DNA from: Cornus controversa | Lineage: Eukaryota; Streptophyta; Magnoliopsida; Cornales; Cornaceae | DNA: 64,000 nucleotides | Direction: 5' to 3' | Assembly (NCBI GenBank): GCA_026545225.1 | Contig: CM048849.1 | Span: 44,726,336 to 44,790,335 of the forward strand | In this document: positions 1 through 11,702 of the stretch, piece after piece | Position numbering within the stretch: position 1 is the stretch's first letter | Layout of the letters: every line of letters begins with the position of its first letter | Made by a program: the position numbers and the translations under genes | Notes under the pieces: model-generated | What the model was told of the DNA's origin: nothing | Seen by the model: the letters and a program-made list of their open reading frames with translations, nothing else | Databases searched by the model: none

Positions 1-160
1 TGTATTAGAGATGTGGAGGAAAATTTTGAATCCAGCAGCACATCGGCAGGAAGTTAGGCTACATAGTAACACTTTTTGTGTTGTCGATTTGATATTTTTT
101 TGGCGATGACCCGGATCACTTACAAATTATAATTTCATCATGAAATAGGAAATTGATCGT

Positions 161-179
161 TCCCACAAACGGCGCCAAC
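161..179 (-). other. Primer binding site of a leftward Gypsy-type LTR retrotransposon
   Basis: Read on the minus strand this is TTGGCGCCGTTTGTGGGA, the TGGCGCC-type primer binding site usual in plant Ty3/Gypsy elements. It implies a 5' LTR on its right and the element body running left, out of the window. Bases 1-160 would be the start of the internal region. No gag frame is visible there. The family assignment rests on this motif alone. Confidence 0.5.
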
Positions 180-180
180 T

Positions 181-540
181 GATGAAGCAAAAATTCACCC
201 GAACTGGTCAAACGTCAACCTATAAAAAAGGACAAAAGTGGGGTAATTGAAGGGGCACCGGTGCGGTGCCAGCCGACTACTCTCTGACGATGAAGTCAGA
301 ATATCGGAAAGACTTTTCAAAGCTGTATGAGAAATCAGATGATATTAATTACGTACCTGGTATATGGACCGTCTATATATTTATAGCTGTCAACTAGGAC
401 TGTGTCCTAGTAGGAGACTGACTCTTCAGTTCCCCAGACTCATATATAAATACAGAAGTCCTGGTCAAAGTAGACTTCCTATCCACGTCACCTTGGCTCA
501 TCCTCCACATTGTACGTTTCATAATTGGAGTCAAATACCC
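181..540 (-). repeat. Probable 5' LTR of the leftward Gypsy-type element (outer edge not defined)
   Basis: This DNA abuts the primer binding site on the side where the 5' LTR should lie. On the minus strand it has a TATA-like TATAAATA at 378-385, in a sensible position to drive transcription leftward. The outer LTR boundary and any target-site duplication could not be fixed because the other LTR is outside the window. The small plus-strand frame at 364-576 has no recognisable domain and is probably chance. Confidence 0.4.
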
Positions 541-870
541 TATCAATTCTTAAACAATTTATTACTATTCTTTTGAAAATTCTCAATACTTTATCATTTT
601 TATATTTCTGAATTCTTATTCAAATAAATCATTCTCAAGTGAAACTTCTTTGATAACTGTCACCACAAAATTATTTTTGACTACGTCATTTTAATTGTTG
701 TCTATCTTGATCATAAAAAGAAACGATTTTTTTTTACAACTTGTTAATTTGTCGTAAAATTCATTCGTCTACTTGTCCTACAAAAAGAACAAATTTATTT
801 TAGTAATATTGATACATTTCAAATGAATAGTTTTACCCATAAATTTTATGACTCAGAGAAAAATTATTAC
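541..870. other. AT-rich spacer, nothing recognised
   Basis: AT-rich sequence between the putative LTR and the RPA1-like exons. Further 3' exons of the RPA1-like unit should fall here if it were a complete minus-strand gene, but I could not identify any. Confidence 0.4.
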
Positions 871-1824
871 CTGACTTTTTAACTGTATTAGCTCATCTAG
901 TGAACAATTTATTAATGATTGAGAATCATCAAGTATTATTAGATATGCATTATTTGTTATATCTTTGACTTGAAATTGCATCATAAATCTACATAAATGA
1001 GTATACTTCATTGATATGGAGTACATAATAATAAAGAATGACATATTTATCATATTGTAATTTTTTTTTTTTAAAATAGAATGTTTAAAGATTAAATAAT
1101 ACATTTGAAAGTATTTAGCTTCTTTTGTTTTGCAATTAGTACAACTGAGTCCATCCTTTTGTACTTCAACTTTCTTCTTGCATTGCTTACATGCATTATA
1201 CCATGGTTCGGATGTATTTTTAATTTCTATAATTCTTGCTTCAAAAAAGTAATGTGTTTTCTACAAGTTGAGTAACAAAATATATTTTTTTAACATAAAT
1301 TAATTATAATAATGTGATATAATAAAGAAAAATTAAATGAATATATAAAAAAATAATAATTTAATACCTTGAATGCCATTGAGGATTTTTCAATTATGTC
1401 TTCAAGTAAAAGTTTTTCAGTTTCTTCGAATAATTGATATTTTGAACTTGAAATGAGAGCATCTATGTCTTTGTCATTTACGTTTTCTTCAAACATGTCA
1501 AAGCATAATAAATTATTGGAACAATATGTTGTTGATATGTACAACTACGCACACACAATCATTAATTAGACTTTATTATGAGTTTCATGAACAAAGAAAA
1601 TTATAATTTTTATTTGTTTTATGTATGATTTTTTAACTATTGATAGTGGATTAGCTTCACTAACCATGTTTTACTAGTCATGATATTCTTTAAATAAAAT
1701 AAATAATTAAAACCTAATGTAAGTAAGAAGAAATAAATAACCAACCAATATCGTAATATTTTAACTCTTTCAATTTCCATGTTCATTTGTAATGTAGATC
1801 CCGATTGTGTTTGGAGACCCAAAC
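871..1824 (-). CDS. RPA1-like (replication protein A large subunit) OB-fold/zinc-ribbon protein, partial
   Basis: Four minus-strand exons join in a consistent phase: 1742-1824, 1368-1544, 1103-1260 and 871-988, each bounded by AG/GT. The first reads GLGLQTQSGSTLQ...LRYW, like the linker before the C-terminal OB fold of plant RPA 70-kDa subunits. The third gives YFFEARIIEI, then a four-cysteine ribbon (CKQC and, 12 residues on, CTNC) as in the RPA1 C-terminal zinc finger. The fourth gives the OB-strand pattern AYLIILDD. RPA1 binds single-stranded DNA in replication and repair. The N-terminal DNA-binding domains and the C-terminal end were not found, so this is either a gene fragment, a short RPA1-like paralogue, or an RPA piece carried by a mobile element such as a Helitron. 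Codon use is strongly AT-rich. Family likely; completeness unknown. Confidence 0.55.
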
Positions 1825-2430
1825 CTGAAATATAATAATATTTTTTTATCTTATGTTCATTTAGATATAATATAAAATATAAAGTTAATAATCTCAATAG
1901 AAACTAAGCAATAGGTTTAATTTAAACTAATCCCAGGACATAATTGATCATTGAATTGGTCTTTTGGATTAATAGAAGAAGTTGCAATTATATATCTAAG
2001 TGCATTATGCATATAAAATGAAATCATGTTTTGTTAAAATTAATATTCCGAGCTAAGCACAAAAAATCTATACCACATATGATTATATTATAGGTTGTGT
2101 CTGTAGTTTGAAAAGACAAAAGACTAATTAAGTTAGCCTATAATTAAAGTCATGAAATTTGGTGCAATGACATGTTAGATATATAGGTATCAACTTCTAA
2201 ACACAAAATGATCATCCGCTAATTCCAAAAAGCATAAGGTCTAAAACAAAAATTATTATAAAACAAAAACTTCTATCGATCAGTTGCATCAAGAGTCAAA
2301 AAACAAAGAGTAAAGAGATGCATATTATATATAACATCATTGAAAATTCGTGCATACTCATTAGACGACCATTAAGAAGATAAAAAGAAAATAACATATT
2401 CACATGTAAGCCAAGACGAAACCGAATCGA
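1825..2430. other. AT-rich spacer, nothing recognised
   Basis: No convincing exon, RNA gene or mobile-element terminus is visible. It may hold upstream exons or the promoter of the RPA1-like unit. Confidence 0.35.
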
Positions 2431-2544
2431 ATGGTTGTTGATGAGAGTCGAGAGAAAGATGAGAGCCGTTTTGATAAGAGTCGAGAGGAAAATGAGAGCG
2501 GAGAGGAAGAATGGAGAGCCGTAGCCGAGAGGAAGAGTGATTTT

Positions 2545-3020
2545 ATAGGTGTTTAAGGTTTTGCTTCGGAAAAGGATTTTGCTTAGGTAATTCTATTTTT
2601 GGAAAGCTGTAGCCGAGAGGAATAGTAATTTTAAGTGTTTAGGGTTTTGTGAGTTATAATTCTATTTTTAAAAATTTAGAAATAAAAAGAAAGGGTTTTG
2701 CTTGGATAATTCTATTTTTTTTTAATTTAAAAATAACAAAGGAAAGGGTTTTTTTTGGGTAGTTCTATTTTTTTAATTTAAAAATAAGATTTTAGGTGTT
2801 TACGATTTTGCGAGTTATAATTCTATTTTTTAAAATTTAGAAATAAAAATAAAGGGTTTTGCTTGGGAAATGGTTTTGTTTGGATAATTCTATTTTTTTA
2901 ACTTAAAAATGAAAAAGGAAAGGGTTTTGCTTAGGTAATTCTATTTTTTTTAATTTAAAAATAAAAAAGGAAAAGGTTTTACTTGGATAATTCTATTTTT
3001 TTAATTTAAAAATAAAAAAA
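2545..3020. repeat. Degenerate AT-rich tandem repeat (about 55-110 bp units)
   Basis: The phrase 'ttgcttggataattctattttt', followed by 'aatttaaaaataa' and 'ggaaagggtttt', recurs at least six times with variable spacing. Each unit also contains a short T-run/A-run that could fold on itself. The purine-rich stretch at 2430-2545 (repeats of 'gagagtcgagagga') leads into it. It behaves like a minisatellite. Confidence 0.7.
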
Positions 3021-3121
3021 TTGTGTACTAAAACTAAAAAATCCCCTTATACTTTTAATAGTAGTATAGATATGTCACAAAATATCCGTTATGACCTTAA
3101 AGTCATATCCAATTAATAATT

Positions 3122-3996
3122 GGGTAAATTACAGTGACCTCTCTTGAAATTTGGCCTAATTACACCTGGCATAAAACTAACGGATTTTGTTACAATGACC
3201 TCCCATGTAATAGAAATGAATTAACAGACATTAATTTTTGAGTGAAATATCTATTATACCCTTGATATTATATTGATATAAAAATTAAAATATTTATATA
3301 TATAAAATGACACTTTTGTCCATCTAATATAATAATATTTATATATATATATATATATTAAATATATTATAATATATATATATGTAGATATATGTGTGTG
3401 TGTGTGTGCACAAGAGCCGACGTTGGTCATCTTCTTTGGCCACATCACACTACGTATAGCCGACGCCATCACTAACCGGACCACCCATGAGCACCACCAA
3501 CATCATCTCTACCAAACAAACCCAAAACATCCACCACCTACAACACCCGAACCACCCTGTACAGTCAAGGAGAAACCCACTATAGCAGCCACCATCGTGC
3601 ACAACCCCAACTGCCATGGCCACCACTATGGAGACACCTCTGAAATTCGGCCCTAACTTCACTTCTATTTTTCCTTTTTCATTCTCTCTCTCTCTCTCTC
3701 TCTTTCTCTTTCTTCTATTTCTCTCTCCACTGCCATCACCTCCCTTCATCTCTCTCTCCCTACCCGTCCTCACAAGGGTCGAGATCTGCGCCCACAATCA
3801 TCACAAGAGCCAACACCAATCATCTTCTTCAGCCACACCACATCATCGGCAATCATTCAACATCAACCACCAACCAACTGCTCCAATCACCCCTATCGAC
3901 ACCACACCAAGGCCACTGCCACCCCTAACAAAATTCATTAGTTAGATGTCGGGTGTAATTAGGTCAAATCTCAAAGAATGTTATTGTAATTTACCC
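3122..3996. mobile_element. Non-autonomous Mutator-like element, GGGTAAATTAC family, possible gene capture
   Basis: The ends are inverted: GGGTAAATTACAGTGACC at the left, and on the opposite strand of the right end GGGTAAATTACAATAAC, with 'CCTAATTACACC' further in at both ends. Flanks are 9-bp duplications, TTAATAATT (3113-3121) and TTAACAATT (3997-4005), as expected for Mutator-superfamily insertion. The duplicate locus near 23,516-23,531 shows the empty site (about TTAACAATT once). The interior is much richer in GC than its surroundings, with plus-strand open frames at 3396-3656 and 3616-3945 (His/Pro/Thr-rich) and a CT tract at about 3683-3705. No transposase is present. The interior may be captured host sequence (Pack-MULE), but I do not recognise its source. 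Confidence 0.8.
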
Positions 3997-4639
3997 TTAA
4001 CAATTTTATCCAAAATGGACAACACAAAAAGAAAAAGAAAAAAAATCAAAGCGAAACTAACATTTGTTAGCAAATTTATCCCATAATTTTTCAGAGCATG
4101 TATAACAAATCTCTCCGTCAACCACTTCCTTGTTTGTTTCTAAAACATGGCATGTGTTTCAAAACGACACCATTAGTTTAATATAATACTTGTCATTTGT
4201 TAAATCTTCCGACACTAAACTTCCAATTTAGTAACTTGAAGCAGCTACTGAATAAATCCCCTATAGGCTACCCAAAATAGTTGAGAAATTTTTTGTTAGG
4301 TTGAGAGCCCCAGAAGAAGGAAAAACCTATACGTAGATAAGAAAAGTTGAAGAGTTATCCCAAATCTAGAGAAAATAAACGGGTAAAGTGAACATGAATG
4401 AAATTTGTTGCACATTTTTTAAACTATAGGAGAGTTTTGTGCACTTTACCCGAAAATAATCTAACATGTGTTTTCATGTCATCAATATACAATATGGGAG
4501 CCATTTATTTTAATAAAAATATTTTAATTGAAAATTTTAGATGTAAACAAAAAGATTTGCATATAATTTTTATATACTCTAATAAAGTAATAAAGAATAT
4601 AATTTGGTAGACCTTACAATATATATAAAATAAAATAAA

Positions 4640-4960
4640 AAAATCCCTCTAGAACTTGCAAATTGTTCAAGATATGTATAGAGTTATGAAGACAATTCAT
4701 GAGATTAGTAAATTTTCTATAAAAGCAAGATTACATCAAAGCTCACTATTAACCCCACATTTATTCACAATAGTTTTAAATAAAGTAACAAAAGATTTAC
4801 AAGAAGAGGTTTTATGGTGCATTTTATTTGCCAATTAGGTAATGTTATTGGAAAATTTTAAGAAAGCTCTAACAATAAATTTGAAAAGATGAAGAAATGC
4901 ATTAGTGTCAAAAGGCTTAAAAATGCTAGAATTAAAATAAAATATATATTACATGTAAAT
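4640..4960 (+). mobile_element. Decayed RTE-type LINE reverse transcriptase fragment (copy A)
   Basis: The plus-strand frame at 4656-4838 encodes VQDMYRVMK...LHQSSLLTPHLFTIVLN...WCILFAN, which matches the reverse transcriptase palm of RTE LINEs and resembles the better RTE piece at 60.5 kb. The catalytic Asp pair expected after 'LFAN' is absent. A near-identical fragment is at 24,460-24,760. Confidence 0.7.
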
Positions 4961-5280
4961 TTAATAAATTTTTAGATTTTGATAATATAATGATAACACT
5001 TCATATTCAAATGATTATTCAGCATGATAAAATGATGAAAAGATAGATAATGATGTAATTAGTATGATTTGGGTCACGTTCGACAAAAGACTAGCAGTGT
5101 CATGTGTGATAAAAGAATATCCAACATGTTTCGTAAGTGTAGAGTAGACATGATGTAGGCAGTATATAGTCTTTCTAATGCTAACCCTTTCTTTCTTTCT
5201 TCCTTCATTCATTTTTCCCTTCGCGCACGTAAGAGTAGGGTTGAAAATTCAAGTCTAGCTCAAAATTTTTGGGGACATGT

Positions 5281-5373
5281 TTAGCAAATGAGGGTACTTG
5301 TCGTGAACCTGCAGAGCCTTCTTTGTTGCATTTGCTAAAGCAAAAGCTCCATATTTATCTTCCTCAACATTCT
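5281..5373 (-). pseudogene. Broken copy of DPH2 exon 10 (5' 93 bp)
   Basis: This matches 27,718-27,810, the start of the last DPH2 exon, and preserves the AG acceptor (CGAG before AGAATG). It encodes a slightly altered ...[18 protein letters not shown]... and ends abruptly, so the rest of the exon with its stop codon is absent. Upstream exons 4-9 are missing from copy A, so no DPH2 product is expected. A 17-base A-run at 5444-5460 in the neighbouring intron is new relative to copy B. Confidence 0.85.
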
Positions 5374-5689
5374 CTCGTTGTGCAACACATCCAAATCAAA
5401 TAAGAACATGCAGTTGCAATATGTACAGTGTCGCCAACAACCTGAAAAAAAAAAAAAAAAGAAAAACCTATCCCTACTATGTTCTTTCGATGTAAAATAT
5501 TGGAAAACATTTTTCATGTGCACTTTTTATATAAACAATACTTTTTCTCCTTTTCATTTTCTGATGTTCAGAAGTTCCAATTTATTTTCTAAAAGCATAA
5601 GAAATGCTGATATAAGCACGTACACAGAAATGTTTTTAGGCGTAGGTGGCGTGCATGCACACATACACACAAAAATATAAGCACTAGGA

Positions 5690-7335
5690 TGGGTTGGAGC
5701 TCTTCTGGATGGGTTAGAGTTCGATGCTATTTCAAAGGAGGATAGGGAGTGGTTGGACCGTCCTTTTGGGGAGGAGGTGGTGGATTGTTCTAAAGAGTTG
5801 CAATGGAGACAAAGTATTGTTCTCAAATGGTTTTTCTATGACATTCTTTCAGTAGTGTTGGGAGATAGTCAAGGAGTGATGGACACCATGATAGCATTTA
5901 ATGGGATGGACATTTCGAGAAGAGTTTGAATGCAGGGACGGACCTAGGAGTGTGAATTTTCTTTTTTTTTTTGGGGGGCCAAATGTAAATTTCTTTATAT
6001 GTATTTTTAAAACTAATTTTTTACACACACACACACATATATATAAGGTGTAAAAAAAATTTTGGGGGAGCCATGGTCCTCAGTGGTCCACCACTGTTTG
6101 AATGCCTCCTTCATTGCCCTAATTTCGAAGAAGGGCGGAGCCATTGAAGTGAAGGACCTTAGGCCTATTAGCTTGTGGGTAGTATATAAAAGTCGATAGC
6201 CAAAGTTCTAGCTTTGCAAATGTGGCATTTCATGAATGGGATGATTTCAAAATCCCAAAAATCTTTTGTTGGAGGTCGTCAGATTCTTGACTCCGTGTTG
6301 GTGGCTAGTGAGTGTGTAGATTCCTGTATAAGCAATGGCACACTAGGAGTAGTTTGTAAGACGGGCGTGGAAAAAGCATATGATCATGTGAGTTGGAGCT
6401 GCCTACTCTACTTATTGGAGAGGATAGAGTTCAAAAAGATAGATGAGAGGGATCCAGTTTTTTTTTTCTCCATAGTGAAGTTTTCGGTGTTGGTTAAAGG
6501 GATCTCAATAAGATTCTTCGAGAGCTCTTGAGGGTTGAGGCAAGGGGATCCATTATCTTCATTCACGTTTGTCATTGTCATTGAGGCTTTTAGCATGTTA
6601 ATAAGGAGAGCAAGGAAGCTCGAGTATATCAGATGATTCTGGGTCAAGAGGGATTGAGATAGCTAGTTGGAGATCTTCCACTTTCTATTTGCTGATGATA
6701 TGTTTTTATGTATGAGGAGGTGGAGGTTCAACTGAGATACATGAGGTGTGTGTTGATTTTCTGTCAAGTAGTGTCTAGGCTAAGGATCAACCTTAAAAAG
6801 AGTAAGATTGTTCCGATGGTGGAAGTTAGGGAGATCTCGACATTAGTTGGTATATTGGGTTATGGTGTTGGGTCATTCCCGGTAACATAATTTGGGCCTT
6901 CCATGTGGGGCATCTTTGAGGAGGGTAGTTTCCTGTGTTGTGGAATGCTTTGAGATAAGGCTATATCCCTTGAAAGGGTTGTCATGTTAGGTCATTCCCA
7001 GTGACCTAATTTGGGCATTCTGCTTGGGGCATCTTCGAGGAAGGTAGTTTCCTAGGATCCAGTTATGCTTTGAGATGAGTCTTATAGGGTGAAAGAAGCA
7101 ATATCTCTCGAAAGGGGGCCGTCTAACTCTTATGAAGAGAACACTTTTGAACCTTCCAACCTATTACCTTTCTTTATTTTAGATTCTTTCTTCTATAGCG
7201 AAGAAGATTGAGGGGCTGCAGAGGAATTTCCTATGGGGAGGAATGGGGGATCATGAAATAAAGTATCATTTTGTGCGCTAGAAGATGGTGTGTAGTTTGA
7301 TCCAAGTGGGAGGCGTGGGGGTCAAGACTTGATAG
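5690..7335 (+). mobile_element. L1-type LINE reverse transcriptase remnant (copy A)
   Basis: Plus-strand pieces in shifting frames match an L1-type reverse transcriptase: IALISKKGG-like start near 6120, then [29 protein letters not shown], a 'RQGDPLSSF'-like segment near 6540, and a (F)ADD-like box near 6690. Many frameshifts and stops make it inactive. It aligns with 28,150-29,520 in copy B, so it predates the duplication. It is cut off at about 7335, where a different LINE begins. Confidence 0.8.
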
Positions 7336-8043
7336 CCCCTGCATGTCCAAGAAAACTACCCTTAATGCCTGCTGTATATGCTTTGCAGTTGTAGGATCAC
7401 ACAACCATTTATTCTTCCAATGTAGGTTCAACTCTAAAATATGGAACCACTTTCAAAACCTGTTTAACTTTCAATGTCCAGATTCCTCTTGGCCAGACCT
7501 CCTCAACTGGGCTTCTCTCAACTGGGATCACTCACTCAAGTTTCTCTTACACAGACTTATCAGAGCTGCATGTGTATACTTCATCTGGAAAGAAAAGAAT
7601 TCAAGAATCTACAAGGATAAAGCTTCAACTGCTCTAATCATTATCAATTCCATTACTGAAATCATCAAACTAAGGCTCCTAAGTTACTTCTTGAGAGAAT
7701 GCAAATCAACAAGAGCCCTAGCAGCATCATGGCACCTCCCAAGCTCATCCATCAGACCTCCAAGGAAGTCGCCAGACCATAGGATCAGGAACTGAGCTAG
7801 ACTAAGCTTCTACTTAGGCTCTGCTCATCCCTAATTCCTCTGTAAATACTTCTCCTCTTAGGATGCTACTGATGTCTTGATGGTACTTCCTCAATTGCTC
7901 CTCTGTTGCATTCCATTTCAAAGTTGTTCTACTTGTTTTCCTTCTTTGGTTTGGATATACTTGTTATGTTCCAAGGGAACCTTGTTTGGTTATTTGTTTG
8001 TAATCCTTCTTTTTCAATATACTAACTTACATTACCAAAAAAA
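7336..8043 (+). mobile_element. 5'-truncated LINE, zf-RVT C-terminal domain and 3' end
   Basis: An open frame at 7343-7795 (about 150 aa) begins with a zf-RVT zinc-binding motif (CCIC ... HLFFQC) followed by the IWNHFQNLFNF and RAACVYFIWKEKNSRIY segments typical of the C-terminus of plant L1-type LINE ORF2. About 240 bp of 3' UTR follows, ending in a short A-tail at about 8036-8043. It is not in copy B, so it arrived, or was joined by deletion, after the duplication. The reverse transcriptase itself is missing. Confidence 0.75.
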
Positions 8044-8130
8044 TAGAGAAGCAAATATTTTATTTTTCTCTTCTCTATAACTAGCATTGAGAACTATGAA
8101 ACAATAGTCACTACCTTTTTTCTAGAGATT

Positions 8131-9240
8131 TTTTTTTTTGAAAGATAAAGTTGTATAAAGAAGAAAAAATTTACAAAATTACAAATTTGCAAGCCTAAAG
8201 AAAGGCAGGCCTGGGCAAGACCCAAACAGGTAAAAACAAGCCACAATCTAGGCCTAACCAAAGAAAGGAATTGCCTAAACCCAAATCAAAACTTTGAACA
8301 AATAGCTACCGTCTCCAACGGCATTACTCACAGTCCGGCAATGTCACCCACGAGACAAGAGCCAAAGGCAAGAGTCAAAGAGGAATCAGTCTGGAGGCTC
8401 CAGTGGAGGGTGAATGAACGACGACAGCAAGTCCCAATCAATTATGATTCTTCGAGCCAAAATGGAATCCCTCACTTGGATGGACAGAAGCCTATTTCGG
8501 ATAAGGTCAATGGTGTTCTTCAAGACAACCGATTGGAGGGATTTTTTTCCTTTGAAAGCTTTATCATTCCTTTCTTTCCAGATTCAATTCACCATTGATG
8601 AAAGAGCAAGCTTTCTGAGAGAGTTTTGAGAATTCTTACCTGTCCAGTGATGGGAAGCCCATAAAACTAGCTGATCCCATGATACAGGGGATATGTGGAA
8701 GCGGCATTTGGATTGGATGCGGTTCCAAATCCAGCTAGAGAATGGGCAAGAGAAGAACACATGGGAGTGCGATTCCACGCCATTGAAACAGAGATGACAA
8801 GTATTAGAATGGCTCCTCAAGGTCCTGTAACCCCTATCCATTGTAGAGAGCCGATTCTGGACAGCTAACCAGAGCGTGAACTTGCACCGAGGGATTGAAA
8901 AGCTACTTCATATGAGGTGCTGCCAATGAGGCAGTTGGAGAGGAGGAGAAAGCCAATCAATTGTGTGCTTCATAGAAAAAAGACCATCAGGGGATGAGAT
9001 CCAAATCGAGGAGTCGAGCATTGAATGAATAAGAGGATCAATTTGAGAGATTTATGGAAATTGAGCAATCAAAGTAGAGGGGAAACTTCACCCATTATTG
9101 CTAATAAAGCTGCACAATTTTTGGCCAAGAGGGATTTGCAGACTTCGGAAGGATTCGCCATTGATTCGCATAACAAGAGGACCACCCTGCAGCCAATTGT
9201 CTTCCCAAAGGTAAGTGCTTTTACCATTCCCAATTTTAGC
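8131..9240 (-). mobile_element. 5'-truncated L1-type LINE inserted on the minus strand
   Basis: The minus strand ends in an A-tail (T-run at 8131-8142 on plus). Reading leftward from 9240, frames encode IGNGKSTYLWEDNWLQGGP (downstream of the reverse transcriptase in plant LINEs) and then a zf-RVT segment, CHLCFNGVESHSHVFFSCPF, at about 8770, with stops and frameshifts. Copy B (near 35,505) is uninterrupted at this point, reading from 'ctagagatt' into 'gctagcaggtt', so this is an insertion in copy A after the duplication. Confidence 0.8.
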
Positions 9241-10208
9241 TGCAGGTTTGTGGTTAATAGATGAAGACACTGTTCAAGCTTTAGGAACACTACTACAACT
9301 CGAGCGAATGCCACTGGACTTTACCAATGGAACCAACCGCAACTCCAACGCCGTAAATGGTGGACAATCGTGTAGACTAGAAAAGTAACTGATGACCTAG
9401 GATCTATATTTAAAACAACACCATTGATGGTTTTTAAACAATACCATCAATTTCAACACAGATGACTCATTCTTAAATCCTGTGTTAAACAATTTCAACA
9501 GGACATGTATTTTTGATACAGTCATATCATGTGCCACTCATGGTTTTTAAACAATACCATTGAATAATGCCCAATCAAACGTACCAATCCATCAACAAGA
9601 TGTAGCAGAAGGTAATCAAGTGTGTATCAATGCCTTTTTATCACATGACACCATGATACAAGCTTGTAGGCACTTTTCTAGTTATTCAGATTGAATTATC
9701 CTTGCATCAACTCTAAGCTTGTTGCTACACCATATGAAAAATCACCAAAAACTATCACACCAACGTCCATATCCACTACCCTTTTCAATAGATCGACATT
9801 ATATTGCGAGTCTTGCTTATATACCAACAAAACCAATTTTCATATCCAACTCGTACACTGAATTATTTATTGTTCAATCAGTAATAAATCAGTTACAGGC
9901 TTGCAGCATATATATATATGCAAGTATAGTTTGAGCATATAATCAGGAAAAATATGCATGAAATTATAATAGCACATCAAGAAAGTGCACATAATAATAC
10001 CATGCATGACTTTTAGTCAATTATGAACATTAATATATGAGAAATGCTAAACGTCACAATTTTATTTCACGAATTTTAACTCGAATCTATGTGGCAGGTG
10101 ATAATACCATAGGGACTCCGTGTATGGGGGGAATCGCACCAATAATAACTTACCATATAATTTTATCTCTTAAAATAATGGACTATACTACCTATCACAT
10201 AGATTCGA

Positions 10209-10403
10209 TATTAGGCTTTGTAAATATTAGAATTAGTTAGAGTTAGTTACTATTTCCTAACTGTCATTAGTCTAGTTGTATCTTAGCTGGCTTTGTAACC
10301 AACTCTAGACACTGCTATTTATAGCTGAGTCCTGTATCTTGAAACAGGGTGAATAAGAATGATTTTCTATTCTCTTAAACTCTCTTTTGCTTTAAACGTA
10401 ACA
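10209..10403 (+). repeat. Copia 5' LTR (195 bp)
   Basis: It begins TATTAGGC and ends GTAACA, followed at once by the primer binding site. It differs from the 3' LTR at four positions: 10,213, 10,239, 10,350 and 10,397. A TATA-like tatttatag lies at about 10,316. The target-site duplication TTCGA is at 10,204-10,208. Confidence 0.95.
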
Positions 10404-10415
10404 TGGTATCAGAGC
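10404..10415 (+). other. Copia primer binding site
   Basis: TGGTATCAGAGC, complementary to the 3' end of initiator tRNA-Met, lies directly after the 5' LTR. Confidence 0.95.
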
Positions 10416-10511
10416 ATTATCGCTGCTCTTCTTCTTCTCTGATTCGATCAAATTGGAGCTTCTTCTTTTCCAAGATCGTTAAGCGCAAATTGTTCTTCCT
10501 CCTTGATTTCT

Positions 10512-11702
10512 ATGGAAACTCCAGGATCTGAAAATTCTCTCATCTCTAAGTCATCGAACGACAAATCCGCCATTGATGAACCTTCAAGCCCTTGCTTTCT
10601 TCATCATTCTGATTGTCCATGCATTGTTCTTGTTTCGTAACATTTGACCGGAGATAACTATGCCTCCTGGAGTCGAGCGATGCTAATCACCTTATCGGTG
10701 AAGAACAAACTTGGATTTATTGATGGTTCGATCACAAAACCTGAAGGTAATGATCTCAACCTTCTTAATTCATGGATCAGGAACAACAATGTTGTTATTT
10801 CCTGGATTTTGAACTCTGTTTCTAAAGAAATTTCTGCTAGTGTGATATTCTCTGACTCTGCTTATGAGATTTGGCTTGATCTTAAGGATCGATTCCAACA
10901 GAGGAATGGTCCTCGAATTTTTCAATTACGTCGTCAATTGATGAATCATGTTCAAGATCAAAATTCTGTTAGTGTTTATTTCACTAAACTGAAGACTATA
11001 TGGGAGGAATTAAGCAATTATAGGCCAGTCTGTACTTGTGGAAAATGTACTTGTGGTGGAGTGAAGGATCTTAATTCTCATTACCAAATGGAGTATATCA
11101 TGTCATTTCTTATGGGGCTGCATGATTCTTTTGCTCAAGTTAAAGGTCAATTGCTTCTTATGGATCCTTTGCCACCCATAGACAAGGTGTTTGCTTTGAT
11201 TTCTCAAGAAGAACATCAAAGGAAAGTTTGTGTTCATACAAGTTCTAATTCTGATCCTGCTAGCACTATGGCTTTTGCTGTCAAGAATGATAACTCCAAC
11301 AGGACTGGTGCTTCTAATTCTGGAAGTCACAATCCCGGGGTTTATAAAGGACATAGGAAGGAGAGACCTTTTTGTACCCACTGTAACTTTCATGTTCATA
11401 CCATTGAGAAATGTTACAAAATCCATGGTTATCCACCTGGTTTCAAGCCAAAACAAAGAGACAATCCTCCATATTCCAACAGTCACACTGCTGTTAATCA
11501 AGTCTCCAATCAGTCTTACTCCAACTTAGATGCCAAAAATGATCAACATGGTAATGTTGGGAATTTTATTCAGAATCTCAATACCAATCAGTACCAGCAG
11601 TTAATGTCTATGCTTTCCAGTCATTTGGCCACCTCTGTCAAGACAACTAATGATCAACAGGATGTTCCAACCGTTTCTTATACTACAGGTATATGTTTTT
11701 AG
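10512..11702 (+). pseudogene. Copia gag (disrupted)
   Basis: The frame opens at ATG 10,512 and is broken by TAA at 10,638-10,640 just before the conserved LTGDNYASWSRAML start of the retrotransposon gag (UBN2-type) domain. It then stays open to 11,702. The nucleocapsid zinc knuckle CTHCNFHVHTIEKC (CX2CX4HX4C) is encoded near 11,375-11,415. The frame stops at 11,700-11,702 while the protease continues in the +1 frame, so gag and pol are no longer in one reading frame. Gag would form the particle that packages the element's RNA. Confidence 0.9.

Noticed and set aside
364-576. Open frame of 70 codons on plus
   Set aside because: It lies in the putative LTR, antisense to its transcription, with no domain.
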